In this document: positions 1 through 7,870 of the stretch, in pieces
Numbering within the stretch: position 1 is the stretch's first letter
How the letters are laid out: every line of letters starts with the position of its first letter
NCBI RefSeq assembly: GCF_014648055.1
Contig: NZ_BMQJ01000005.1
Coordinates: forward strand, 186,001-250,000
DNA: 64,000 nucleotides
Source of the DNA: Streptosporangium pseudovulgare
GTDB taxonomy: Bacteria > Actinomycetota > Actinomycetes > Streptosporangiales > Streptosporangiaceae
Direction of reading: 5' to 3'
The notes under the pieces: generated by a model
Told to the model about the DNA's origin: nothing
Databases searched by the model: none
What the model saw: the letters and a program-made list of their open reading frames with translations, nothing else
Made by a program: the position numbers and the translations under genes

Positions 1-57
1 CGTGAGCGCGGCCCAGAGGCGCGCGTCCCAGCGTTCGTCGGGGGAGGAATGGATCAT
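1..57 (-). CDS. N-terminal fragment of an unidentified protein
   Basis: Nineteen codons of a gene running off the left edge on the minus strand: an ATG at 57-55 followed by MIHSSPDERWDARLWAALT. A polar start leading into an apolar stretch suits a membrane transporter divergent from a MarR regulator, but too little is visible to name it. It shares the 58-143 intergenic region with the MarR gene, so it is the most likely regulated target. Confidence 0.4.
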   Translation of the reverse strand, partial: MIHSSPDERWDARLWAALT

Positions 58-143
58 GCCGCACACTTTTCCATGCAGATGCATCTAATGCAAACGAATT
101 AAATTCTTGTGCATTAAATGTTCACGCATGGTACGATCCGCGC
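58..143. promoter_or_regulatory. Divergent promoter/operator region of the MarR gene
   Basis: An AT-rich dip in a GC-rich sequence. TACGAT at 132-137 is a good -10 hexamer whose predicted start point, seven bases on, is the A of the MarR ATG at 144, so the mRNA is probably leaderless. An inverted repeat with 7-base arms (TAATGCA at 86-92, TGCATTA at 110-116) overlaps the expected -35 region and is a candidate autoregulatory MarR site. No Shine-Dalgarno sequence is visible. Confidence 0.55.
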
Positions 144-563
144 ATGAGCGAGGAGTCCCTGGTCTGCGCCTGGCGTGAGCTGCTGGCCAAGCACGCCACG
201 ACCACCTGCGCACTGGAGCGCGAGCTCTCCGAGCGGCACGGGCTCGGCATGAGCGAGTTCGAGGTGCTGGAGCGCATGGTCGAGGGCGGCCAGGAGAAGT
301 ACCGCGTCCAGGAGGTGGCCGACGCGGTCCACCTCAGCCAGAGCGCCTGCTCGCGGCTCATCGCGCGCCTGGAGAAGGCCGGGCTGGTGCGCCGGGGGAT
401 GTGCGAGGCCGACCGGCGGGGCGTCTTCGTCCTCATCACCGACGAGGGCCGCGCCCGCCACGCCGAGGCCAGGCCCACCCACCGCGCCGTGCTGTCGGCC
501 GTCTTCTCATCCGAGGGGAGTCCGGGGAAACGCTCCGAGGAGCGGTCCCCCCTGCGTGCCTGA
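144..563 (+). CDS. MarR-family transcriptional regulator
   Basis: A 139-residue winged-helix repressor-type protein. Residues about 35-100 hold the DNA-binding core: a helix with LSQSACSRLIARLEKAGLV (recognition helix), then a wing around RRGMCEADRRGVFVLITDEG, the usual MarR pattern. The N-terminal helix (CAWRELLAKHATTTCALERE) would be part of the dimerisation region. MarR proteins sense small ligands and repress divergent genes; here the divergent gene at the window edge and the intervening inverted repeat fit that. The C-terminal 20 residues (after RAVLSAVF) are charged and low-complexity rather than the usual closing amphipathic helix, so the end may have been altered by a small rearrangement. 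Start chosen because a -10 box predicts a leaderless transcript there. Confidence 0.85.
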   Translation: MSEESLVCAWRELLAKHATTTCALERELSERHGLGMSEFEVLERMVEGGQEKYRVQEVADAVHLSQSACSRLIARLEKAGLVRRGMCEADRRGVFVLITDEGRARHAEARPTHRAVLSAVFSSEGSPGKRSEERSPLRA

Positions 564-586
564 GCCACGACCCCGCGAACCGCGCG

Positions 587-1228
587 TCAGGAGACCAGTG
601 GACCGCGTCGCGCCCTCCGCGTCGAGACCAGTCCTCCGGCCAGGCCGCTCATCGCACAGACCGCGACCAGCCCCAGATACTGCGGAACCGAGAAGGCGAA
701 CCACGGCTCACCGGTCATCGCGGCCCCCAGCGCGGTCAGGGAGGCGGCGGCGATGCCCGTCCCCAGCAGCGCCAGGACGAACGGCCCCGGAACGACCTCT
801 ATCGGTACGTCCGCGGGCGCCAGCCCGACCGCCCGCAACAACGCCGCCACCGCCCAGGCGTACGGCACGGCCAGCGCACAGCCCGCCACGCTCGCCGCCG
901 CGGCCACCACCAGCGCCTCCACCGTGACCAGCCGCCGCACCTGCCGCGGCGTCATGCCGACCGACCGCAGCAGACCCCAGAGCCTGCGCTGCCGCAGCAC
1001 GTACAGGCTCAGCGTCCCCGAGACCACGAAGACGGACACGAACCCCGAGACCAGAGCGGACAGGACCAGCAGCCCCATGATCCCCTCCAGCGTCTCGTCA
1101 CCGCCCGCCCCGGCGACCAGCAGGCCGCTGGAGGCCACCAGCATCACCGCCATGAGAACCGCCGCGAACGACGCGGCGAAGCCGGTCGGAGCGGTCCGGA
1201 CGTTGTTCCAGGCGAGCACGAGCGTCAT
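587..1228 (-). CDS. Short FtsX-type ABC transporter permease
   Basis: A 213-residue membrane protein, partner of the ATPase gene just upstream (ATGA overlap: its ATG is 1228-1226, the ATPase stop 1227-1225). The N-terminus (NNVRTAPTGFAASFAAVLMA) and a middle segment with three hydrophobic helices around SVGMTPRQVRRLVTVEALVV match one FtsX domain of MacB/LolE-like exporters. Permeases of PadR-controlled actinobacterial exporters usually carry two FtsX domains and run to several hundred residues; this one stops after one, with a basic tail. It is either a genuine half-size permease that must dimerise or a remnant truncated at the boundary with the convergent MarR gene 24 bases away. Confidence 0.75.
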   Translation of the reverse strand: MTLVLAWNNVRTAPTGFAASFAAVLMAVMLVASSGLLVAGAGGDETLEGIMGLLVLSALVSGFVSVFVVSGTLSLYVLRQRRLWGLLRSVGMTPRQVRRLVTVEALVVAAAASVAGCALAVPYAWAVAALLRAVGLAPADVPIEVVPGPFVLALLGTGIAAASLTALGAAMTGEPWFAFSVPQYLGLVAVCAMSGLAGGLVSTRRARRGPLVS

Positions 1229-1950
1229 CGGCGGCCGCCCAGCAGCGCGCCGATCCGGTCGGCCGACGGCCTGTCCATGACGTCGGTGATCCGCCCGTCC
1301 GTCAGGAACAGGACGCTGTCCGCCCGGGCCGCCGCCTCCGGATCGTGCGTGACCATCACCACCGTCTGACCGGACTCGTCGACCGCCTCGCGCAGCAGCG
1401 CCAACACCTCCTGCCCGGCGCTCCGGTCCAACGCGCCCGTCGGCTCGTCGGCGAAGAGCACCTCCGGCCTGCCGAGCAGCGCGCGGGCGATCGCCACCCG
1501 CTGCTGCTGTCCGCCGGAGAGCTGCGCCGGCCGGTGCCCCTCCCGGCCGGCCAGGCCGACGCGGTGCATGATCTCGCGCGCACGGGCCCGGTCCGGCCGC
1601 CGTCCGGCCAGCCTGCCGGGCAGGATCACGTTCTGCCAGGCGGTCAGCGACGGCACCAGGTTGAAAGCCTGGAAGATCACTCCGATCCGGTCGCGGCGGA
1701 GCACGGCGAGCTCCTTCTCCCCCAGGCGGGTGATGTCCTGCCCGGCGACGCGGACGACGCCCGCCTGGGGCCGGTCCAGGCCCGCAGCGCACTGCAGCAG
1801 CGTGCTCTTGCCCGATCCCGAGGGGCCCATGACGGCGGTGAAGGTGCCGCGCGGGAATCCGACGCCGACCTGGCGCAGCGCGGTCACCGCGCTGGGACCC
1901 GTGCCGTACGTCCTGGTCACCCCGTCGAGGAGAACCACATGATCATTCAT
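1225..1950 (-). CDS. ABC transporter ATP-binding protein (MacB/LolD type)
   Basis: A 241-residue ATPase of the exporter class that pairs with FtsX permeases. Walker A is GPSGSGKST (about residue 38), the Q-loop lies in IFQAFNLVPSLT, the signature is LSGGQQQR, Walker B is VLFADEPTGALD and the switch histidine is in MVTHDPE. It would power export of a lipid, peptide or drug, or release of lipoproteins. The start is placed at the ATG giving MNDHVVLLDGV; a longer reading exists upstream but its extra residues look non-coding. Divergent from the padR gene, so probably under that regulator, with the permease translated from the same mRNA by an overlapping start. Confidence 0.9.
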   Translation of the reverse strand: MNDHVVLLDGVTRTYGTGPSAVTALRQVGVGFPRGTFTAVMGPSGSGKSTLLQCAAGLDRPQAGVVRVAGQDITRLGEKELAVLRRDRIGVIFQAFNLVPSLTAWQNVILPGRLAGRRPDRARAREIMHRVGLAGREGHRPAQLSGGQQQRVAIARALLGRPEVLFADEPTGALDRSAGQEVLALLREAVDESGQTVVMVTHDPEAAARADSVLFLTDGRITDVMDRPSADRIGALLGGRR

Positions 1951-2088
1951 GACCCCAGCCTGCCGGGCACGCCCCCGCGCTCCATCGGGGATCGCCCCGG
2001 TCTCCCCCTGAGCCGCTCCGGCCGGGGCACCTCCACCCCCCGGGGCGGCGCTCCAGGCGACCCCCGCCATTCGATATCGATTCGCCCC

Positions 2089-2112
2089 ATATCTTGCTAG
2101 GCAAGATATGAT
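2089..2112. promoter_or_regulatory. PadR operator overlapping a leaderless promoter
   Basis: ATATCTTGC (2089-2097), spacer TAG, GCAAGATAT (2101-2109): a perfect inverted repeat with 9-base arms. It runs into TATGAT (2107-2112), a strong -10 whose start point falls at 2119-2120, exactly at the padR ATG. A repressor bound here would block the promoter, which is the classical autoregulation of PadR genes. A second short palindrome, TCGATATCGA (2071-2080), lies upstream towards the divergent ABC genes. Confidence 0.75.
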
Positions 2113-2119
2113 TTCTTTC

Positions 2120-2458
2120 ATGAGTCCCCGAACGATGACGGAACCCGCGTTCCTCGTCCTCACCGCCCTCGTCGACGAGCCCCGCCACGGCTACGGCATC
2201 GTCCAGGAGGTCGAGAGGCTGTCCGGGGGGCGGGTCGAGCTGAAGATCGGCACGCTGTACGGCGTGCTGGACCGGCTGGCCGCCGACGAGCTGGTGGCCC
2301 TGGACCGCGAGGAGGCCGAGCGGGGGCGGCTGCGCCGCTACTACCGCCTCACCGAGCCCGGAGCCCGCGCCCTGGAGGCCGAGGCCGTACGGCTGGCCGG
2401 GAACGTCGAGGCCGCCCGCACCCGGTTACGCGCCCGGCACGCGGGAGGAATGGCGTGA
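2120..2458 (+). CDS. PadR-family transcriptional regulator
   Basis: A 112-residue PadR winged-helix protein: TEPAFLVLTALVDEPRHGYG is the first helix region, KIGTLYGVLDRLAADELV holds the recognition helix, and RRYYRLTEPGARAL is the wing and following helix typical of the family. The C-terminus is the short single-helix (subfamily 2) type. Start at 2120 follows from the leaderless promoter; an ATG at 2108 lies inside the operator and is unlikely. It overlaps the next gene by GTGA, so the two are coupled. It probably represses itself and the divergent ABC exporter, as known PadR regulators beside ABC transporters do. Confidence 0.88.
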   Translation: MSPRTMTEPAFLVLTALVDEPRHGYGIVQEVERLSGGRVELKIGTLYGVLDRLAADELVALDREEAERGRLRRYYRLTEPGARALEAEAVRLAGNVEAARTRLRARHAGGMA

Positions 2459-3633
2459 GCGAGCGCGACGAGCGAACCGGCTGGCACGGCGGCCCCGTGA
2501 ACGCGACCGACGAGGGAGAAGGCGTGAGCGAGTACAGCGGCCTGCTCGAAGAGCGTTACCGCCGCGTGCTGCGGCTGCTGCCCGCCCCCTACCGCGCAGA
2601 GCGCGAGGAGGAGATGGTCGACGCCTTCCTGGAGGGTTCGGGCGGCCTGACCGACGCCGACGACCCCCGGCCGCGCTGGTCGGAGGTCGCCAGCGTCGCC
2701 GCCCTGGCCGTACGGGTGCGCCTCGGCGGGGGCGGCGCGGGGCCGCGGCAGCTCGTCCGGGGCGAGGCGGTCCGCCTGACGGCCGTGCTGGGCCTCGCCT
2801 TCTTCGCGATCAGGAGTTGCGACTGGCTCATCGACCTGCTGAGGTCGTACGGGGTCTTCGGCACGCCGCCCGCCGTCCCGATCTCCCCGGGGGACCCCGG
2901 GACGGCGGAGCGGGTCCGCGACATCGTCGGGTTGTTCGGCGCGCTGCTGCCGATCGCGGCCCTCGTCGCGCTCGTCCGGGGCCGCCCCCGCGTCGCGAAG
3001 GTCACGGCGCTGCTCACCGCGGTCCTGGCGCCGCTCTCCGCGGCCCTGTCCTACGACCCCGGCCTCCAGGCGCCGGACGCTCTGTTCTGGGACGTGTTCG
3101 CCCGGAGCACGGCTCCGCACCTCCTGCTGCTCCTCGTCCCCGTGCTGGCACTCCTGTCCGGGTTCCACCGCGACGCGCCGCGGACGCCGTCCTGGCGGCC
3201 GGTCCTGTGGGCGCTGCCCGCCGCGGCGGTGCTCAACCTCGCCTTCAACGCCCTGGGCCCGATCGCGCTGGCCGCGCAGACCGACTTCGAGGTCTGGTCG
3301 TGGATCTGGCCGTGGTGGGGCGAGCCGGGGCTGGCCTGCCTGGCGCTCCTGGTCACGAGCCTGATCCGCGCCGTGATGTGGCTGGTGGGCGGCGCGGGCA
3401 GGAACCCCGCCTGGCCGCTGGCGCTGGCGATCCTGTCCGTGCCGGTGGCGCTCATCCGCCTCCTCGACCTGGTCACCGGGCCCGACCCGGCCACCGCCAC
3501 GATGGTGGCGGTGGACATCGGCCAGCTCGCCGCGGTCGCGCTGTGCGGCCTGGTGTCCGCCGTCCTGGCCGTCCGTTCGATGCCCGCCCCGCCGCCCGCG
3601 GCGGTCACGTCCCCGCCGGAGAGCGCCGCCTGA
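2455..3633 (+). CDS. PadR-associated multi-pass membrane protein
   Basis: A 392-residue protein translated from a GTG at 2455 overlapping the padR stop, with GGGAGGA at 2443-2449 as ribosome site; an in-frame GTG at 2524 (VSEYSGLLEERYRRVL) is a plausible alternative start. After a soluble N-terminal part (LLPAPYRAEREEEMVDAFLE), a motif seen in small membrane proteins co-encoded with PadR regulators, there are about eight hydrophobic segments between residues 110 and 370. It may modulate the regulator or the exporter across the divergent region, but no specific function can be read from the sequence. Confidence 0.75.
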   Translation: MSERDERTGWHGGPVNATDEGEGVSEYSGLLEERYRRVLRLLPAPYRAEREEEMVDAFLEGSGGLTDADDPRPRWSEVASVAALAVRVRLGGGGAGPRQLVRGEAVRLTAVLGLAFFAIRSCDWLIDLLRSYGVFGTPPAVPISPGDPGTAERVRDIVGLFGALLPIAALVALVRGRPRVAKVTALLTAVLAPLSAALSYDPGLQAPDALFWDVFARSTAPHLLLLLVPVLALLSGFHRDAPRTPSWRPVLWALPAAAVLNLAFNALGPIALAAQTDFEVWSWIWPWWGEPGLACLALLVTSLIRAVMWLVGGAGRNPAWPLALAILSVPVALIRLLDLVTGPDPATATMVAVDIGQLAAVALCGLVSAVLAVRSMPAPPPAAVTSPPESAA

Positions 3634-3670
3634 GCGCACCGGCGAGGAACTCGGGGAAGATCCGGGCACG

Positions 3671-3713
3671 CCGACGCCCGCCGTCCGGCGGCGAACCGGA
3701 CGGCGGGCGTCGG
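3671..3713. terminator. Bidirectional terminator
   Basis: Perfect 18-base arms (3671-3688 and 3696-3713, core GACGCCCGCCGTCC) around a 7-base loop, between the convergent membrane-protein gene (ends 3633) and the deoA-type gene (ends 3755). No U-tract follows, as is usual in high-GC actinomycetes. Confidence 0.8.
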
Positions 3714-3754
3714 GTGACGGGTCTCGGGCGCGGCCCCGAAGGCGGTGGCGGGTC

Positions 3755-5035
3755 TCAGGCGGTGACGCGGTCGACGACCAGCGGGAGCAGGCCCGGGTCG
3801 GCGGTCTCGCCGACCGTGTAGGCGCCCTCCAGCGCCGCCAGCGCCCGCTCGAAGCGGGCGGCGTCGTCGGCGTGCAGGGTCATCAGCGGCTGCCCCTCGC
3901 GGACCTCGTCGCCCGGCTTGGCGTGCAGCGTGATGCCCGCGCCGAAGGACACCGGGTCCTCCTTGCGCTCCCGGCCCGCGCCGAGCCGCCAGGCGGCCAG
4001 GCCCACGCCGTAGGCGTCCAGCGTGGCGAGCACGCCGGAGGCGGGGGCGAGGACCTGCGTGGTCTCGGCGGCGACGGGCAGCGGGGCATCGGGGTCGCCG
4101 CCCTGGGCGCTGATCATCCGCCGCCAGACGTCCATCGCCGAGCCGTCCTTCAGCGCCTCGGCGGGGTCCTTGTCCCCGCCGAGACCGGCGGCGTCGAGCA
4201 TCTCGCGGGCCAGCCGTACGGTCAGCTCGACCACGTCGGCGGGGCCGCCGCCGGCGAGGACCTCGACGGACTCGGTGACCTCCAGCGCGTTGCCCACGGC
4301 CAGGCCCAGCGGGCGGTCCATGGCGGTGAGCAGCGCGACCGTGGTGACCCCGGCGTCGGTGCCCAGCTCGACCATGGTGGTCGCCAGCTCACGGGCCCGC
4401 TCGGGGGTCTTCATGAACGCGCCGGAGCCGACCTTGACGTCCAGGACCAGCGCGCCGGTGCCCTCGGCGATCTTCTTCGACATGATCGAGGAGGCGATCA
4501 GCGGGATCGCCTCGACGGTGCCGGTGACGTCGCGCAGCGCGTAGAGCTTCTTGTCGGCCGGGGCCAGCCCGTCGCCCGCCGCGCAGATGACCGCGCCTGA
4601 CTTGCCGAGCACGTCGAGCATCTCGGCGTTGGACAGCGAGGCCCGCCAGCCCGGGATGGACTCCAGCTTGTCCAGCGTGCCGCCGGTGTGGCCGAGGCCG
4701 CGGCCGGACAGCTGGGGCACGTAGCCGCCGCACGCGGCGACCAGCGGGGCCAGCGGCAGCGTGATCTTGTCGCCCACGCCGCCGGTGGAGTGCTTGTCGG
4801 TGGTACGGCCGGGCAGCGCCGACCAGTCCATCCGGTTCCCCGAGCGGATCATCGCGGCGGTCCACTCGGCGATCTCCCGCCGGGTCATGCCGTTGAGCAG
4901 GATCGCCATCGCCAGGGCGGACATCTGCTCGTCGGCGACGACGCCCCGGGTGTAGGCGTCGATCACCCAGTCGATCTGCGCGGTGGACAGCTCGCGGCCG
5001 TCCCTCTTGGTGACGATGACGTCGATGGCGTCCAC
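3755..5035 (-). CDS. deoA: Pyrimidine-nucleoside (thymidine) phosphorylase
   Basis: A 426-residue enzyme that splits thymidine, deoxyuridine or uridine with phosphate to the base and (deoxy)ribose 1-phosphate. Family hallmarks are clear: DKHSTGGVGDKITL (phosphate loop), SGRGLGHTGGTLDKLESIPG (the active-site signature) and SKKIAEGTGALVLDVKVGSGAFM. The length fits the 430-residue family. It starts at a GTG two bases after the cdd stop with a G-rich ribosome site, so it is the last gene of the nucleoside uptake and salvage operon, and ends at the strong hairpin at 3671. Whether it prefers thymidine or both pyrimidine nucleosides cannot be told. Confidence 0.95.
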   Translation of the reverse strand: MDAIDVIVTKRDGRELSTAQIDWVIDAYTRGVVADEQMSALAMAILLNGMTRREIAEWTAAMIRSGNRMDWSALPGRTTDKHSTGGVGDKITLPLAPLVAACGGYVPQLSGRGLGHTGGTLDKLESIPGWRASLSNAEMLDVLGKSGAVICAAGDGLAPADKKLYALRDVTGTVEAIPLIASSIMSKKIAEGTGALVLDVKVGSGAFMKTPERARELATTMVELGTDAGVTTVALLTAMDRPLGLAVGNALEVTESVEVLAGGGPADVVELTVRLAREMLDAAGLGGDKDPAEALKDGSAMDVWRRMISAQGGDPDAPLPVAAETTQVLAPASGVLATLDAYGVGLAAWRLGAGRERKEDPVSFGAGITLHAKPGDEVREGQPLMTLHADDAARFERALAALEGAYTVGETADPGLLPLVVDRVTA

Positions 5036-5037
5036 GG

Positions 5038-5436
5038 TCAGTCCCCCCGGCTGAGGTTGTCGGGACCGAAGGCGTACGGCAGGATCTCCGCCATCGGCTT
5101 CGGACCGTCCACGGTCTCCACGAGCAGCTCGTCGCCGCCGAACTCGTACAGCAGCTGGCGGCACCGGCCGCACGGCATGAGCAGCTCCTCGTGCCCGTCG
5201 ACGCAGGTGAAGGCGACGAGCCGGCCGCCGCCGCCCGCCTGCAGCGCCGACACCAGGCCGCACTCGGCGCACAGGCCGACGCCGTAGGAGGCGTTCTCGA
5301 CGTTGCAGCCGGACACGATCCGCCCGTCGTCCACCAGGGCGGCGGCGCCGACCGGGAACTTGGAGTAGGGCGCGTACGCGTTGGTCATGGCCTGCACCGC
5401 CGCGGTCCTGAGCGCCACCCAGTCGATCGTGTCCAT
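5038..5436 (-). CDS. cdd: Cytidine deaminase
   Basis: A 132-residue homotetrameric-type enzyme converting (deoxy)cytidine to (deoxy)uridine. The zinc site and catalytic Glu lie in NASYGVGLCAECG (CAE) and PCGRCRQLL (the PCxxC cysteines). Its product feeds the phosphorylase encoded next. The ATG overlaps the stop of the upstream permease gene (ATGA), a sign of coupled translation in the salvage operon. Confidence 0.95.
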   Translation of the reverse strand: MDTIDWVALRTAAVQAMTNAYAPYSKFPVGAAALVDDGRIVSGCNVENASYGVGLCAECGLVSALQAGGGGRLVAFTCVDGHEELLMPCGRCRQLLYEFGGDELLVETVDGPKPMAEILPYAFGPDNLSRGD

Positions 5437-6725
5437 CAGTGCTGTTCCCCTCGTCGGTACCGTACGCCGTCGGCCTTGGGCATTCTCAGACTCTGCGACG
5501 CCGCGGAAAGGACCAGCAGCGTCAGCACGTGCGGTGTGATGAAGACGAACTCGTTGGGGAGCTTGTCCACGGTCACCCAGAGCCAGAGCAGGATCACCGC
5601 GGCCAGCGCGGCCACCGCGGCGGCGGTGTACTGCCTGACCCCGGGGCCGTTCACGGCCAGAGCCTTGCGGACCTGCGCGCCGGTGTAGATGAGCAGCAGT
5701 ATCGCACCGAAGAGCAGCAGGCCGGTGACCGCGTGGGAGCTGCGCAGCTGCAGGCCGTCGGCGTAGCCGAACAGCGAGGCTCCCACGGCGAGGCCGCCGG
5801 GCCGCCAGTTACCGAAGATCATCGCCGCCAGGCCGATGAAGCCGCGCCCCGCGGTCTGTCCCTCGACGTACTTCGTGGTGACGAAGACCAGGAACACGCC
5901 ACCCAGACCTGCCAGGGCGCCGGAGATGATCGTGGCGATGTACTTGGTCAGGTAGACGTTGACGCCCAGGGACTCCGCCGCCCACGGGTTCTCACCGCAG
6001 GAGCGCAGCCGCAGGCCGAAGGTGGTGCGCCACAGGATGAAGAACGTCAGCGGGATCAGCGCCACGGCCAGGATGACCAGCACGTTCACGTCGTGTGTGA
6101 GGCCCCGCAGGACTCCGGCGACGTCGGAGAGCAGGAACCAGTGCGTGGCCTCCAGCTTCCCGAGCAGGTCGGGGCCGTCGGACAGCAGCGGCAGGCTGAC
6201 GCTCGGCGCCTGGGAGGCGAGGCCGGGCGAGGAGGTGATGCCCGCGCCCTTGTCGGCGGCGGCCGTGCCCTGGGCGTACAGCACCTCCGACAGGAACCGG
6301 GTGATGCCGGGGCCGAGGAGGTTGATCGCCACGCCGCTGATGATGTGGTCGACGCCGAACGTCACGGTCGCCACCGCGTGGATCAGACCGCCGAGCGCCC
6401 CGCCGAGCAGGCCGGCGACCAGGGCCGCGGCGGCGCCCCACTGGTAGCCGGCCCAGCCGGCGCACCAGGTGCCGAGCACCATCATTCCTTCGAGGCCGAT
6501 GTTGACGACGCCCGCGCGCTCGGACCACAGACCGCCGAGGCCGGCCAGCGCGATCGGTACGGCCAGCAGCAGCGCGGCCCCGAACGTGCCGGAGGACGTC
6601 AGCTCGGGAGCGTCCGCGACGACGCGGGCGAGCGACAGGAGCAGGATCAGCAGCGCCACGCCCAGGAGCGCCAGGTGGTAACGGCGCACCCGGCGCGCCT
6701 CAGGTGCTGCCACGGACGTGGTCAT
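5436..6725 (-). CDS. Nucleoside ABC transporter permease (second subunit)
   Basis: A 429-residue inner-membrane permease of the BPD_transp_2 family. An N-terminal extension of about 60 residues with one helix precedes the core SERAGVVNIGLEGMMVLGTW, the diagnostic start of the second permease of BMP-type nucleoside importers (B. subtilis NupQ-like), and SCGENPWAAESLGVNV is the cytoplasmic coupling loop. About ten hydrophobic segments are visible. Start chosen at the ATG overlapping the preceding permease stop; the long reading upstream of it is a shadow. It forms a heterodimer with the 6722-7870 product. Confidence 0.92.
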   Translation of the reverse strand: MTTSVAAPEARRVRRYHLALLGVALLILLLSLARVVADAPELTSSGTFGAALLLAVPIALAGLGGLWSERAGVVNIGLEGMMVLGTWCAGWAGYQWGAAAALVAGLLGGALGGLIHAVATVTFGVDHIISGVAINLLGPGITRFLSEVLYAQGTAAADKGAGITSSPGLASQAPSVSLPLLSDGPDLLGKLEATHWFLLSDVAGVLRGLTHDVNVLVILAVALIPLTFFILWRTTFGLRLRSCGENPWAAESLGVNVYLTKYIATIISGALAGLGGVFLVFVTTKYVEGQTAGRGFIGLAAMIFGNWRPGGLAVGASLFGYADGLQLRSSHAVTGLLLFGAILLLIYTGAQVRKALAVNGPGVRQYTAAAVAALAAVILLWLWVTVDKLPNEFVFITPHVLTLLVLSAASQSLRMPKADGVRYRRGEQH

Positions 6726-7870
6726 GCGGCCACCTCTGTTTTTGCTTGGCTGGGGGTTGCGGCGAGCTGACGGGCGGCCCGCCGTTCCTCGTGCCGCAGC
6801 GACATCCGGTTGGTGATCTCGTTGGCGATCACCACCATGAGCACGATCGTGCCCTGGATGATGGCGACGACGGACGGCGGGATGTCGGCGAACTGCAGGG
6901 GGGCCGCCGCGCGGTCGAGGAAGCCGAAGAGCAGCGCGGCCACGGCGATGCCGACCGGCTTGTTCCTGCCCAGCAGCGCCACCGCGATGCCCAGGAAGCC
7001 GAGGCCCGCGGTGAAGTTCGAGCCGTAGGAGTGGGTCCGGCCGAGGATCTCCGGCAACCCGATGAGGCCGGCCACGGCGCCGGAGAGGACCATGGCGGAG
7101 ATCACCATGCGCTTGGGGTTGACCCCCGACGCGAGGGCCGCCGAGGCGCTGAGACCGCTCGCCTTGACCTCGAACCCGAACCGGGTGCGTTCGAGCACCA
7201 CCCAGACGACCACGCCCAGCAGGACCGCCACGGCGAGGAAGCCCCACAGGCCGCTGCGCGGCGCCGGCAGGCCGAACATCTCGAACAGGAAGTTCAGGTT
7301 GGGGAACCACGCCGACTCCGGCAGTTCCGGCGTGGAGATGGTCAGCTGGCCCGCCGCGCGCTCCCCGGTGAACGGGCCCCGCACCAGGAAGGCGGCGATG
7401 TTGGTCGCGATGTAGTTGAGCATGATCGTGGCGATCACCTCGTTCACACCGCGCGTCACCTTGAGCACCGCGGGGATGAGGGCGTAGAGACCGCCGACCA
7501 GCATCGCCACGACGACGATGACGGTGAGCTGGATGGGGGCGGGGAGCACGAACTGCGACCCGACGAAGGCGGCGACGATCGCCGCGAGGCGGTACTGGCC
7601 CTCGACACCGATGTTGAAGAGGTTCATCCGGAAGCCGATCGCGACCGCGAGCCCCGCGATGAACAGCGGGACGGCGCGGTTGAGGATGAAGGCGATGGCG
7701 TTGACGACCTGGTTCTGGGTGTCGCCGAAGTCGAACATCGCCTCCAGCGCGGTGACGGGGCTGGCCCCGGCCGCGAGGATCGCGACGCTCGACACGGCGA
7801 CGGCGAGCAGCACCGCCACCGCCGCACCCGCCAGCGTCAGCAGCGTGCGTTGCAGACCCGCGGGCATCAT
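6722..7870 (-). CDS. Nucleoside ABC transporter permease (first subunit)
   Basis: A 382-residue permease, NupP-like partner of the next gene. It shows about ten transmembrane helices and the core motif IGFRMNLFNIGVEGQYRLAA with the coupling loop at KASGLSASAALASGVNPKRM. The double ATG at its start overlaps the ATPase stop; its own stop overlaps the next ATG. Together with the lipoprotein and the ATPase it should import purine or pyrimidine nucleosides that the downstream deaminase and phosphorylase degrade. Confidence 0.92.
   Translation of the reverse strand: MMPAGLQRTLLTLAGAAVAVLLAVAVSSVAILAAGASPVTALEAMFDFGDTQNQVVNAIAFILNRAVPLFIAGLAVAIGFRMNLFNIGVEGQYRLAAIVAAFVGSQFVLPAPIQLTVIVVVAMLVGGLYALIPAVLKVTRGVNEVIATIMLNYIATNIAAFLVRGPFTGERAAGQLTISTPELPESAWFPNLNFLFEMFGLPAPRSGLWGFLAVAVLLGVVVWVVLERTRFGFEVKASGLSASAALASGVNPKRMVISAMVLSGAVAGLIGLPEILGRTHSYGSNFTAGLGFLGIAVALLGRNKPVGIAVAALLFGFLDRAAAPLQFADIPPSVVAIIQGTIVLMVVIANEITNRMSLRHEERRAARQLAATPSQAKTEVAA

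Noticed and set aside
401..1369. Long rightward frame over the FtsX and ABC genes
   Set aside because: It is antisense to clear transporter genes and consists of Arg/Pro/Gln-rich translation typical of high-GC shadow frames.
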